Shown: piece by piece, positions 1-8,858 of the stretch | Numbering within the stretch: position 1 is the first letter of the stretch | Layout of the letters: each line of letters opens with the position of its first letter | Origin: Acinetobacter ihumii | GTDB taxonomy: Bacteria > Pseudomonadota > Gammaproteobacteria > Pseudomonadales > Moraxellaceae | Assembly: GCF_900625095.1 (NCBI RefSeq) | Contig: NZ_LR130760.1 | Coordinates: 2,672,528-2,736,527, forward strand | Reading direction: 5' to 3' | DNA length: 64,000 bases | Made by a program: the position numbers and the translations under genes | Notes under the pieces: generated by a model | The model's database searches: none | Told to the model about the DNA's origin: nothing | Seen by the model: the letters and a program-made list of their open reading frames with translations, nothing else

Positions 1-466
1 GCTCTGGTTCATTGTGAGATTTGAAATTTTAAAATAGTAAAAACTCATCTCATTTATGAGAGGGATTGTCTTTATTTGGGTTTTTATGACAGCGTTGATT
101 TTTAAATAAACAAATATTGATTAATAAAACTACAAATTGTGCAGATTTATTGTTTTGTAAATATGTTTTTGTGTTGTTTTTATACAGTTAAAATTAATTA
201 AAATATTGAAATAAATATAATTTTAATATTTAGCTAAGAATTTGATAAACTTTGGATTGGTTAAGTATTGTTAAATAATAAAATCTCTCTAGAATGTGCC
301 GATCATTTATCGCGCGATGTCCGTAAAACCCGAAATTTAAGCTGACTGGTCAAGGGCTAGACCTCATCTTTAAACCAAAACGAATTTTACGAATGGACAA
401 TTTGTTATAAGCGCATGTGTTCTCCTGTTGTTTTGTCGTGCTTGTTTGAGCACAAAGGATTGTCAT
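1..466. other. AT-rich gene-free leader upstream of gltP
   Basis: No open reading frame with a ribosome binding site is visible on either strand here. The stretch is very AT-rich. A possible sigma-70 promoter is TTGGTT at 257-262 and TAAAAT at 79 of the same line (279-284), spaced 16 bases, which would give a long 5' untranslated region of about 170 bases ahead of the symporter. A short inverted repeat TCTCAT-TT-ATGAGA lies at 48-61. These are inspection-level calls only; the left part could also be the tail of an intergenic region belonging to a gene outside the window. Confidence 0.4.
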
Positions 467-1771
467 ATGAAGAACTTTAAAATTAGCCTTGCATGGCAAA
501 TTTTAATTGCTTTAATCCTTGGTGTGGTTGTTGGAGCTATTTTGCACAACCAGCCTGAAATAAAAGATGCTGCGGTTGATAATGTTCTGAAGCCTTTGGG
601 GCAGATTTTTATTAGCTTGATTAAAATGATTGTCATTCCAATCGTTTTTTCTACACTGATTCTGGGGATTGCAGGGGTAGGCACCACCAAGAGCTTGGGA
701 AGACTTGGTTTTAAAACCATTTTATATTTTGAAATTATCACCACCATTGCGATTATTGTCGGCTTGGTGGCTGCAAATATTTTCCAGCCGGGTGCTGGCG
801 TAGATATGTCAGCATTGGTGAAAACTGATATTTCTCAATATCAGCACACCACGCAAGAAGTTGAATCGCATTCGCATGGCATTATCCAGACGATTTTATC
901 GCTGATTCCCACCAATATTATTAGTTCTATGGCACATGGTGAAATGCTGCCTGTGATTTTCTTCGCAGTGTTATTTGGTATTGGACTATCGTCATTGCCA
1001 ACCACCACCAAAGAACCGTTATTGCATGTGTTTCATGCGGTGTCTGAAACCATGTTCCGTGTGACGCATATTATTATGAAATATGCACCGATTGGGGTTT
1101 TTGGCTTAATCGCGGTGACGGTTGCCAATTTTGGTTTTGCATCGCTGATTCCTTTAGGCAAACTGGTAATATTGGTTTACGCTGCGATTTTCTTCTTTGC
1201 TTTTATCGTGCTGGGGATAACTGCCAAAATCTTTGGGATTAACATTCTCACTGTCATGAAGATTTTAAAAGATGAGTTGATTTTGGCGTATTCAACGGCA
1301 AGCTCTGAAACGGTATTGCCGCGCATTATGCAAAAAATGGAAGCCTATGGTGCACCCAAAGCCATTACCAGTTTTGTGATTCCAACAGGCTATTCATTTA
1401 ATCTGGATGGTTCGACACTTTATCAGAGTATTGCTGCCATCTTTATTGCACAGCTTTATGGTATTGATCTGTCTTTATATCAACAGGTGATTTTAGTCAT
1501 TACTTTAATGATTACTTCAAAAGGCATTGCAGGTGTGCCTGGTGTTTCTTTTGTGGTGTTGTTGGCAACTCTGGGCAGTGTTGGGATCCCACTTGAAGGC
1601 TTGGCCTTTATCGCAGGCGTTGACCGTATTTTAGATATGGCACGAACCGCGCTCAATGTGGTGGGGAATGCGCTGGCGGTATTGGTCATCAGTAAATGGG
1701 AAAATGCCTATGATGAAGATAAAGCCAAAGCTTATGAAGCCAGTTTAAATCAGACTCAAACAGCTGACTGA
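467..1771 (+). CDS. gltP: Proton/glutamate-aspartate symporter, DAACS family (GltP-like)
   Basis: A 434-residue inner-membrane transporter that imports acidic amino acids or related dicarboxylates with cations. It carries the family's re-entrant-loop serine motif (STASSETVLP), the TM7 motif in the GltP form (GYSFNLDGSTLYQ) and the second hairpin motif (SKGIAGVPGVSFVVL), followed by the DRILDMARTALNVVGNA segment that holds substrate-binding residues. I chose ATG 467 because AAAGGA sits at a good distance upstream; an in-frame TTG at 428 would add 13 residues without hydrophobic or conserved content. It stands alone, with a long AT-rich leader before it and a bidirectional terminator after it. 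The family is certain; the exact substrate is inferred from the GltP-type motif wording. Confidence 0.9.
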   Translation: MKNFKISLAWQILIALILGVVVGAILHNQPEIKDAAVDNVLKPLGQIFISLIKMIVIPIVFSTLILGIAGVGTTKSLGRLGFKTILYFEIITTIAIIVGLVAANIFQPGAGVDMSALVKTDISQYQHTTQEVESHSHGIIQTILSLIPTNIISSMAHGEMLPVIFFAVLFGIGLSSLPTTTKEPLLHVFHAVSETMFRVTHIIMKYAPIGVFGLIAVTVANFGFASLIPLGKLVILVYAAIFFFAFIVLGITAKIFGINILTVMKILKDELILAYSTASSETVLPRIMQKMEAYGAPKAITSFVIPTGYSFNLDGSTLYQSIAAIFIAQLYGIDLSLYQQVILVITLMITSKGIAGVPGVSFVVLLATLGSVGIPLEGLAFIAGVDRILDMARTALNVVGNALAVLVISKWENAYDEDKAKAYEASLNQTQTAD

Positions 1772-1787
1772 ATCATTCGATTAATGT

Positions 1788-1820
1788 AAATAAAGACCTC
1801 AATCTGAGGTCTTTATTTTT
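1788..1820. terminator. Bidirectional intrinsic terminator between gltP and the amidase gene
   Basis: An 11-base stem (TAAAGACCTCA / TGAGGTCTTTA, arms 1791-1801 and 1805-1815) with a 3-base loop, extended by A/T pairs and flanked by T-rich runs on both strands. It serves two convergent genes. Confidence 0.85.
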
Positions 1821-1859
1821 TAAATGACAAACATCCTTAAAGTTTAATGATGTTTAATT

Positions 1860-3557
1860 TCAATTGACCTTTTTTAACTCAGGTGTATTTAAAGGGGCAT
1901 GACGGGGCTGTGCGTATTGCTGCCAAGCATATGCAATTTTAAATAACGTTGGTTCTGCAAACTCACGTCCTAAAATTTCCATCCCTACAGGTACGCGAGG
2001 CAGTCCTGCCGCAGTAGTGACCATCCCCGCAGGAACATTCATCGCTGGAAAACCTGAAAATGGGCTGAGACGATTATTTGTTCCAGTGGTTGGTGTGCCA
2101 CCGAGTACGGAAGGTAATCCTTGAATGGTTGGGTAGAGCAATACGTCATAGGCTGCACCTTTGCTAACACCATCAAGGGTTTTATTATCAAGTGCGCTAT
2201 TGAGTCGAGTACGCACAAAATTAGGACGTTGTTCAGTATTTTTCTTATATTCCGCGAGTACGCTTTCTGCACTAAGGTCAATGTTATAGGCATTGAAGTT
2301 ACTACGGGCTTCACCACTGGCCAAAACTTCATCGTAGCTTAGATAATGATGATCTTTGACATTAGACCAAGATTGCAAATATTTAGTTAAGCTGGTTTTA
2401 AACTCAAATGCAGAGACACTTCTATAGTTGGTCAAGATTGCATTGAGATCTTCAATGGTTACATCATCTACAGTGGCACCAGCCGCTTTAAGCTGTGCAA
2501 TCGCATTGTCGATGGTGTTATTCACCAGTTGAATCTCTGTACTATCGGTCGTACCAAACAGGGCACGAACCACCCCGATGTGTGCACCTTTGAGTGCATC
2601 CTTGTTTAATGCACTGGTATAGCTGCTCGGGATATTCGTCATTGTTTGATAAGCAATACTGCCATTGACTAGAGGAGCATTAATTTCAAAAGAAGAACGC
2701 TGATTAGAAAATGAACTAGAGTCATAGCCTGTCATTTGATCCATAAGAATTGCGCAATCCTGCACTGCGCGACACATTGGACCTGCGGTATCCTGAAATG
2801 GTGCTAAAGGAATAATGCCACTTTGGCTGACTAAACGTAAACTAGGACGTAGACCAAACAAGCCTTCAACTGAAGAAGGGACACGGACGGAACCGCCTGT
2901 GTCAGTACCTAGCCCGACCTGAGCAAAGCTTGCAGAAATAGAAGCGCCAGTTCCTGAAGATGATCCACCTGGACCTTTACTTAAATCATAAGCATTTTTG
3001 ACTTGTCCACCGCGCGGATGCGTACCATTTCCCTGAAAGCCGAAAGCAAATTCATCCAGATTAGCTTTACCAATGATAATGCCACCTGCATCGCGAATTT
3101 TTTTAATAATATAGGCATCTTGTTCAGGTTGGCTGTACATCAATGCTTTAGAGCCAGCACTGGTTGGCATATCAAAAGTGTCAATATTGTCTTTGGGTAA
3201 AACGGTTACGCAATGCATGGGGCCAATGAGTTTGCCATTTTGTTTAAAATAAGCATCTAACTTATCCGCTTCACTTAGCGCAGTGTCACTGATGGTGATC
3301 ACGCTATTGAGCGTTGGCCCTTGTTTATCATAAGCATTAATGCGATCAATATAGCCTTGCACCACTTGATGACAGGTGATGCCTCCAGTTTTAATGGAGG
3401 TTTGCATTTGCTCAATGGTACCCTCAACAAAATTATAGGGTTGAGGGGGGGTGCTGGTTTGAGTGTTGTCATTGTCATCATTACAGCCAGCTAGAAAAAT
3501 AGGAAGGAACAGGAGAGAGAAGCTAAGTCGCTTTAAGCCATGTGAATGATTCACCAT
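1860..3557 (-). CDS. Amidase-signature hydrolase, predicted lipoprotein
   Basis: A 565-residue amidase of the Ser-cisSer-Lys family that hydrolyses a C-N amide bond; the substrate is unknown. The core signature is clear: the catalytic lysine lies in VLPKDNID, and the glycine/serine stretch GPGGSSSGTGAS is followed by GLGTDTGGSVRVPSS with the nucleophile serine. The N-terminus is a lipoprotein signal peptide ending LAGC with Cys25, then an Asp/Asn-rich stretch, so the enzyme should be tethered outside the cytoplasm. That differs from the cytoplasmic GatA subunit and from most amidases in this family. Asp at the +2 side of the mature cysteine region (CNDD) could favour inner-membrane retention. 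It appears to be a single-gene unit: a hairpin terminator separates it from the upstream glycosyltransferase. Confidence 0.85.
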   Translation of the reverse strand: MVNHSHGLKRLSFSLLFLPIFLAGCNDDNDNTQTSTPPQPYNFVEGTIEQMQTSIKTGGITCHQVVQGYIDRINAYDKQGPTLNSVITISDTALSEADKLDAYFKQNGKLIGPMHCVTVLPKDNIDTFDMPTSAGSKALMYSQPEQDAYIIKKIRDAGGIIIGKANLDEFAFGFQGNGTHPRGGQVKNAYDLSKGPGGSSSGTGASISASFAQVGLGTDTGGSVRVPSSVEGLFGLRPSLRLVSQSGIIPLAPFQDTAGPMCRAVQDCAILMDQMTGYDSSSFSNQRSSFEINAPLVNGSIAYQTMTNIPSSYTSALNKDALKGAHIGVVRALFGTTDSTEIQLVNNTIDNAIAQLKAAGATVDDVTIEDLNAILTNYRSVSAFEFKTSLTKYLQSWSNVKDHHYLSYDEVLASGEARSNFNAYNIDLSAESVLAEYKKNTEQRPNFVRTRLNSALDNKTLDGVSKGAAYDVLLYPTIQGLPSVLGGTPTTGTNNRLSPFSGFPAMNVPAGMVTTAAGLPRVPVGMEILGREFAEPTLFKIAYAWQQYAQPRHAPLNTPELKKVN

Positions 3558-3618
3558 GATTGTATTGCCCCAAATGATTTAAGAATTTACAACAAGGGTA
3601 ATCAAGCAAAATGGATGC

Positions 3619-3644
3619 CAAAAAAACAGCCAAGTCAGTGGCTG
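3619..3644 (-). terminator. Terminator after the glycosyltransferase gene
   Basis: On the minus strand a 6-base stem CAGCCA / TGGCTG (3639-3644 and 3627-3632) with a 6-base loop runs straight into seven to eight T residues (3619-3626). Confidence 0.7.
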
Positions 3645-3705
3645 ATAATTTTGAAAAATTGGTTTTAAAAGTCAAACGTGCATGAGTCAAATTTGCATGA
3701 AAAAA

Positions 3706-4806
3706 TTATTTAATGATTTGTTGATACAGTTCTAAAGTTTGATGACACATTTCATCCAGACTAAATTGAGTGACAGGTTCGACATATTGGGGTAAATCAA
3801 TATGCTGTTGAACTGCTTGAAATAACGCTTCACGATCATCCACATCAATTAAACCTTGCGGATAGAGGCGCGATAAAATTTCAGCGACACCACCACGATT
3901 CCAGCCAATTACAGGTGTTCCAACAGATAAGGCTTCTAATGCAGTTCGACCAAAAGTTTCCGCCTGATTGGAGAGCGAAAGTACAATATCACTCAATGCC
4001 AGCCATTCACGAATTTCAGAGGTATGCCCGACAAATGTGATTTTATCGCGTAGCCCATGATCTTGAATGGTCGCTTCGAGTTCATCCAGATAGGCTTTCT
4101 TTTTAGGATCTGCTCCGCCCAGGACAATGGCATGGATATCGGGATAATCTGTCTGTAATCGCTCCATCAATTCAATCAGGGTTTCATGACCTTTCAGACG
4201 GGTAATTCGTCCCGGCAAACAAATTAAAAACTTATTTTCTAACTGCGGAAATAACGTGTATTGATGATTGATCCATTGTGCAGATGGCTGATATCCGTGT
4301 GGAAATGCTTTGGGATCAATACCACGATAAATTCGGACAATATCTTCAGGAGGGCAGTGCTTATAGTGGTCGGTAATGTATTTGACCACGCTGTCTGAGA
4401 CGGCAATGACTTTTTCGGCCTGCGTCATGATCGCACTATAACGATTAACCGAATAAAAACCATGTACGGTACTGATCAGATGGGGACGTTGATGTGCTGG
4501 AAGACCACGTAATGCAAAATGTGTTAACCATGCTGGTACACGAGAGCGTACATGCACAATATCTGGCTGATGTTGCTCGATCAGTTTACGCAAAGGACGA
4601 ATCTGCCAAAGACTCGACAATGATTTTTTATGAATTGGCAAGGTAAGATGAATAGAGCCTTCAGTCTCTAATTGTGAAACTAAACGTCCACCATGAGAGA
4701 CCACAAGTGATTGATGACCTTGTGCAACCAAAGCACGTGCAATTTCCAGCGTACCACGTTCAACACCACCACTGTTCAGTTCGGGAAGAAGTTGCATCAC
4801 TTTCAT
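3706..4806 (-). CDS. lpsB: GT4 glycosyltransferase, probable lipooligosaccharide core enzyme (LpsB-like)
   Basis: A 366-residue GT-B fold, family GT4 glycosyltransferase that adds a sugar from a nucleotide donor to the growing lipooligosaccharide core on the cytoplasmic face. The N-terminal acceptor domain starts with the GGVERG motif of capsule/core transferases. The C-terminal donor domain shows GRITRLKGHETLIE and the E-x7-E region EALSVGTPVIGWNRGGVAEIL. ATG 4806 is preferred to the in-frame TTG 4812. It lies 32 bases downstream of a lipid A acyltransferase on the same strand, so the two look like an envelope operon. The symbol lpsB rests on this context and on my memory of the arrangement in A. 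baumannii; the family assignment is firm, the exact sugar is not known. Confidence 0.75.
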   Translation of the reverse strand: MKVMQLLPELNSGGVERGTLEIARALVAQGHQSLVVSHGGRLVSQLETEGSIHLTLPIHKKSLSSLWQIRPLRKLIEQHQPDIVHVRSRVPAWLTHFALRGLPAHQRPHLISTVHGFYSVNRYSAIMTQAEKVIAVSDSVVKYITDHYKHCPPEDIVRIYRGIDPKAFPHGYQPSAQWINHQYTLFPQLENKFLICLPGRITRLKGHETLIELMERLQTDYPDIHAIVLGGADPKKKAYLDELEATIQDHGLRDKITFVGHTSEIREWLALSDIVLSLSNQAETFGRTALEALSVGTPVIGWNRGGVAEILSRLYPQGLIDVDDREALFQAVQQHIDLPQYVEPVTQFSLDEMCHQTLELYQQIIK

Positions 4807-4838
4807 GCTCAAGTCTCAACTATTTCATTGGTTGAATA

Positions 4839-5774
4839 TTAATAAATTTTCTCGTATCCATCTGGACGCGTTTTAAAGCGGCGATGAAACCACATATATT
4901 GTGTTGGTGCAATACGAAGCTGATTTTCAATAATTTTATTGACCCGAGTGGCGTCATCCACTTCATCTTCACTGGGCATATTCTCAACAGCCGCTTCAAT
5001 TAAAACATGATATTGAGGATCACGAATATCGCCGTGACGATAAAAATACAAAGGGATGGCTGCTGCTTTGGAAATTTTGAGTAAACGTCGATGCGCGGTC
5101 ACTGTCGCGGCGGGTACACCAAAAAACGGTGCCATCACGCCCTGTTTAAGTCCAAAGTCCTGATCGGGGCTATACCAGATCGCATCGCCATCTTTGAGTT
5201 TACGAATCAGACCACGCATATCATCATGATCAATCTGGTGTTTATAGATGGTGGCACGACAACGGTAAATCAGCATATCCAAGAGCGGATTGTTCTGTGG
5301 GCGATAGACTACATCTGGTTCAAAATACTGCGAGCAAATATATCCACCTGCATCCAGCAAAGTGCTGTGTGTACCGAGTAATAAAACACCCTGACCATTG
5401 GCTTGGGCATTGCGGATATGTTCCAGACCTTCAATACTGGAGCGACCCTTAAACCACTGTGGGGAATACCATGCATTCAGGGTTTCAAATACCCCCAGCA
5501 TCATATCGATAAACACCTGTCGACCTTGGCGTTCAACATCTTGCTGAGACCATTCGGGAAAACAGACTTGCAGATTACGAATCGTAGTTTTGCGTCGTGA
5601 CTTTAAATATTTCCAAGCCAAATGCCCCATACCATGTGCCAGACGCCATTGAATTGCCCACGGTAAAATTGCCAATAACATGAAAAAAACAATGGCGATC
5701 CAGATACCCCAGTATTTGGGCAATAGGAATGACCATTGAAATGCACCGGGCACATAGGGCTGTTTCTGGCTCAT
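4839..5774 (-). CDS. lpxL: Lipid A biosynthesis lauroyl/myristoyl acyltransferase (LpxL/LpxM family)
   Basis: A 311-residue late lipid A acyltransferase that moves an acyl chain from acyl-ACP to the hydroxyl of a lipid A primary chain at the inner membrane. It has one N-terminal membrane anchor (about residues 20-42), the catalytic H-x4-D box in GTHSTLLDAGG, and family motifs VYRPQNNPLLD, WYSPDQDFG and the C-terminal MWFHRRFKTRPDG block typical of LpxL. It is translated first in a two-gene unit with the glycosyltransferase. LpxL and LpxM are hard to separate by eye; I lean to LpxL because of the close match of the YRPxNNPLLD and HRRFKTRP blocks to the E. coli enzyme. Confidence 0.82.
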   Translation of the reverse strand: MSQKQPYVPGAFQWSFLLPKYWGIWIAIVFFMLLAILPWAIQWRLAHGMGHLAWKYLKSRRKTTIRNLQVCFPEWSQQDVERQGRQVFIDMMLGVFETLNAWYSPQWFKGRSSIEGLEHIRNAQANGQGVLLLGTHSTLLDAGGYICSQYFEPDVVYRPQNNPLLDMLIYRCRATIYKHQIDHDDMRGLIRKLKDGDAIWYSPDQDFGLKQGVMAPFFGVPAATVTAHRRLLKISKAAAIPLYFYRHGDIRDPQYHVLIEAAVENMPSEDEVDDATRVNKIIENQLRIAPTQYMWFHRRFKTRPDGYEKIY

Positions 5775-6040
5775 GATAATTTAAATAAAAATAAAAGATT
5801 AAAACGAGAAGCAGTGTAGCATGAACTGATTTTTAACTTGTAGTTTAACGCTCGAGATAAGTTGATTTGTCAGAGATATTCACGAAAATTATTTAAAATA
5901 AGCAAATTTAAACATGAGATTATTGATGTTTATACAGCGTGGTATGAGTACAATTCATAACCAAGAATCCTAAAATATATATACATAACGTAAAGCTCAA
6001 AAGAATATATTTATAAATTATTTTTTTGTGAGCCTGAATT

Positions 6041-6478
6041 TTGAAAAAATTATTATTTATAAGTTCCTTAATCTTGGTTTCATCTTCTCTATATGCACAA
6101 GATCCATTAAATGGCACAACATGGAAAACCATTGATGACACTACTCATCAGGCGAGAAGTATTGTCAAATTTAAGGAAGATAAATCTGGACATTTATCTG
6201 CAAGCGTACAAAAAGTTTTAGTCGCTGATCAGGCTGAAAAGTGTACCAAATGTACGGGAACATTTAAAAATAAGCCGCTTGTTGGGATTACTGTCATTCG
6301 AAATCTAAAAAATGTAGGCGGAAATACTTATGAGGGCGGAACCATTGTCGATCCCCAAACAGGAAAAACTTATTCCTTGAAAGGAAAATTAACTAACAAT
6401 GGAAGCCGATTAGATTTACGTGGCTATATGGGAATTTCAGCACTGGGTCGAAATCAAACTTGGTATAAAGTCAGCTAA
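6041..6478 (+). CDS. DUF2147 secreted protein
   Basis: A 145-residue exported protein of the DUF2147 family. A Sec signal peptide (KKLLFISSLILVSSSLYA, cut before QDP) is followed by a small beta-rich domain with the family features: an early WK-T-DD segment, a pair of cysteines CTKC, and the late GKL-N-G-LDLRGYMGISALGRNQTWYKV block. Related proteins are often annotated with envelope or stress roles, but no biochemical function is established. The start is TTG at 6041: it gives the complete signal peptide and no better in-frame ATG exists, although the ribosome binding site is weak. It stands alone between the lpxL unit and the convergent uup gene. Confidence 0.8.
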   Translation: MKKLLFISSLILVSSSLYAQDPLNGTTWKTIDDTTHQARSIVKFKEDKSGHLSASVQKVLVADQAEKCTKCTGTFKNKPLVGITVIRNLKNVGGNTYEGGTIVDPQTGKTYSLKGKLTNNGSRLDLRGYMGISALGRNQTWYKVS

Positions 6479-6512
6479 TTGAATGATTCAGCATCAGCTT
6501 GGATAAAGTATA

Positions 6513-6533
6513 CCCCTTTCTCAAGGAAAGGGG
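6513..6533. terminator. Hairpin between convergent DUF2147 gene and uup
   Basis: Stem CCCCTTTC / GAAAGGGG (6513-6520, 6526-6533) with a 5-base loop in the gap between convergent genes. The following T-tracts are short, so termination would be weaker than at other sites in this window. Confidence 0.5.
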
Positions 6534-6546
6534 CATCTTGTTAACC

Positions 6547-8451
6547 TCAGTTTCCTTTACTTAAATTTTCCAGTTCATCCCAGCGTTCCAGTTTTTCCAG
6601 TAATTGTTCCTCAATTTCTGCCAAACGCTGGCTGGCTTGGGTTGCCGCTGCTGCATCTTTAACAAACCAAGAACCATCAGCGAGTTGATCTGATAAGGTA
6701 CTTTGTTCGGCTTCCAATTTTTCAATTTCGACTGGAAGCTGCTCCAGTTCACGTTGATCTTTAAAACTGAGTTTTACTTTTTTGGCAGGCGCCGGAGCTT
6801 TATTGGCTTCAGCTTTGGCCTGTGCTTTTTTGACCTCAGACTTTTGATCGACCACAGTTTGATTTGGACGTTGCATCAGATAATCCTGATAGCCACCGAC
6901 ATATTCTTCGATACCACCTTTACCATCAAATACCCAAGTTGAAGTTACCACGTTATCCATAAAGGCACGGTCATGGCTAATCAGCAGTAATGTGCCTTTA
7001 TAATCAGCCAACATTTCTTCAAGCAACTCTAACGTTACCATATCCAGATCATTCGTCGGTTCATCCATGACGATCAGATTCGATGGTTTGAGCAGTAATT
7101 TAGCCAGTAAGACACGATTACGTTCACCCCCCGATAAGGCTTTGACCGGGGTACGAGAGCGCTCAGGCGAAAATAGAAAATCCTGCAAATAACTATAAAT
7201 ATGACGGCGTTGTCCATTGACATCGACAAAGTCGGAACCTTCAGACACATTGGCCATGACTGACTTTTCCAGATCAAGCTGATTACGTAATTGATCAAAA
7301 TAAGCCACTTCAAGTTGAGTACCGGTTTTCACTGTACCTGTATGTTCAATATCGCCCAAAATTGCTTTGATCAGCGTGGTTTTACCCACACCATTGTCAC
7401 CGACTAAACCGATACGATCACCGCGTAATACCACCGCAGAAAAATCTTGAATGAGGGGTTTGGCATCATAACTGACACTGAGATTTTCAATATCAAACAC
7501 CAGTTTGCCTGAACGTTGAGCATCCTGAACGCCCATATTGACTTTGCCTTGTTGGAAGCGACGTGCTTTGGATTCTTCACGCAAGGCCTTCAAGGCGCGA
7601 ACACGGCCTTCATTACGGGTACGACGTGCTTTAATCCCTTGACGAATCCATGCTTCTTCTTCGGCCAATTTCTTTTCAAATAAGGCGTTTTGCTTTTCTT
7701 CCGCTTCAAGTTGCTGTGCTTTTAAATCCAAGTAGCGAGAATAGTTACCTTCATAACTACGCAGGATACCGCGGTCCAGTTCAACAATACGGGTTGCCAA
7801 ACGATCTACAAATGAACGGTCATGCGAAATAAATAATAAAGTTAAATTATTTTGCTCCAGTAGGAATTTTTCTAACCATTCGATACTTTCCACATCCAGA
7901 TGGTTGGTCGGTTCGTCTAGCAGTAAAATATCAGGCTGGGTCAGTAGGGCACGTGCCAGTAAGACACGACGTTTACGTCCACCTGATAAATCAGCGAGAT
8001 CGGCGTTCGGGTCGAGCCCCATTTTCCCTAAAATGGTATTGACCTTATTTTCCAGTGCCCAACCGTCGAGTTGATCCAGTTTGTGTTGCAAATGACCCAT
8101 CCGGTCGCAAGCTTCCATATCCCCCAAGACACAGGCATCACTGGCTTCATGATAGTCTTTCAGTACAGTTGCCGCTTCACCCGCACCATCTGCCACGATA
8201 TCGGCAACCTTACCCGAATCCATGGGCACATCTTGCGCCAACATGGACACCGTTAAACCATTTTGAATAGAAACTTCACCGCGATCGGGCAATAAACTTC
8301 CCTCAATCAGCTTAAGTAAAGTAGACTTGCCTTCACCATTACGACCGATCAAACACACTCGTTCGCCGCGCTCCAATACAAAGTTCGCGCCGTCGAGGAG
8401 GGCGGGTCCACCAAATGCCAGTTGGACATCCCTTAAAGTAATATAGGCCAT
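6547..8451 (-). CDS. uup: ABC-F family ATPase Uup
   Basis: A 634-residue soluble tandem ABC ATPase without membrane domains. The first nucleotide-binding domain has Walker A GRNGEGKS (36-43), signature LSGG (155-158) and Walker B ending DEPTNHLD (about 179-186). The second has GDNGVGKTT, LSGGERNRV and DEPTNDLD, and the C-terminus is a coiled coil, the hallmark that separates Uup from EttA and other ABC-F proteins. Known Uup proteins influence precise transposon excision, replication-fork intermediates and ribosome function. ATG 8451 (MAYITL) is chosen because GGA lies nine bases ahead; a TTG four codons earlier also fits the frame. It is divergent from slyX with only 34 bases between starts. 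Confidence 0.93.
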   Translation of the reverse strand: MAYITLRDVQLAFGGPALLDGANFVLERGERVCLIGRNGEGKSTLLKLIEGSLLPDRGEVSIQNGLTVSMLAQDVPMDSGKVADIVADGAGEAATVLKDYHEASDACVLGDMEACDRMGHLQHKLDQLDGWALENKVNTILGKMGLDPNADLADLSGGRKRRVLLARALLTQPDILLLDEPTNHLDVESIEWLEKFLLEQNNLTLLFISHDRSFVDRLATRIVELDRGILRSYEGNYSRYLDLKAQQLEAEEKQNALFEKKLAEEEAWIRQGIKARRTRNEGRVRALKALREESKARRFQQGKVNMGVQDAQRSGKLVFDIENLSVSYDAKPLIQDFSAVVLRGDRIGLVGDNGVGKTTLIKAILGDIEHTGTVKTGTQLEVAYFDQLRNQLDLEKSVMANVSEGSDFVDVNGQRRHIYSYLQDFLFSPERSRTPVKALSGGERNRVLLAKLLLKPSNLIVMDEPTNDLDMVTLELLEEMLADYKGTLLLISHDRAFMDNVVTSTWVFDGKGGIEEYVGGYQDYLMQRPNQTVVDQKSEVKKAQAKAEANKAPAPAKKVKLSFKDQRELEQLPVEIEKLEAEQSTLSDQLADGSWFVKDAAAATQASQRLAEIEEQLLEKLERWDELENLSKGN

Positions 8452-8485
8452 AATGTTTTCCAAAATCCCAAATGAGGAGAGTTAA

Positions 8486-8731
8486 ATGACTAAACCAACA
8501 GATTATGATGATCATGCGTCATTTTCCGCACCCATTGAAGATTTGCAAGTCCGAATTGCATTTTTAGATGATTTAGTTGAGCAGTTAAATACGCAATTGG
8601 CGCTTCAGTCGATGGAAATTGCTGATTTAAAAAAACAAATGCAACTATTGTATCAACGCGTTGAATCAGCAGATATGTCAGAAGGTATTGCACCTTTTGA
8701 TCCGTTAAGTAATAAACCTCCGCATTACTAA
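8486..8731 (+). CDS. slyX: SlyX family protein
   Basis: An 81-residue small protein with the SlyX pattern: a short N-terminal tail, a heptad-rich helix (about residues 18-62, with IEDLQVRIAFLDDLVEQLN) that should form a coiled-coil, and the C-terminal proline-rich tail ending NKPPHY. Function is unknown in all species; the gene name comes from its position beside slyD in E. coli. ATG 8486 follows GAGGAG. It shares a short divergent promoter region with uup. Confidence 0.85.
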   Translation: MTKPTDYDDHASFSAPIEDLQVRIAFLDDLVEQLNTQLALQSMEIADLKKQMQLLYQRVESADMSEGIAPFDPLSNKPPHY

Positions 8732-8858
8732 TCTGTATGTGGTTTTATTAGATTTCTTTCATAGCGGTTTAAACCTTTTATATTTTTCTTCCTCAGGAAA
8801 AAATAAAAAGGACGGATGAAAGATCTGGATTGAATATTGAACCAAAGTGATGTGCACC

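Noticed and set aside
5920..6141. Minus-strand frame overlapping the start of the DUF2147 gene
   Set aside because: Lies across the promoter and signal-peptide region of a supported gene; no ribosome site or recognisable content.
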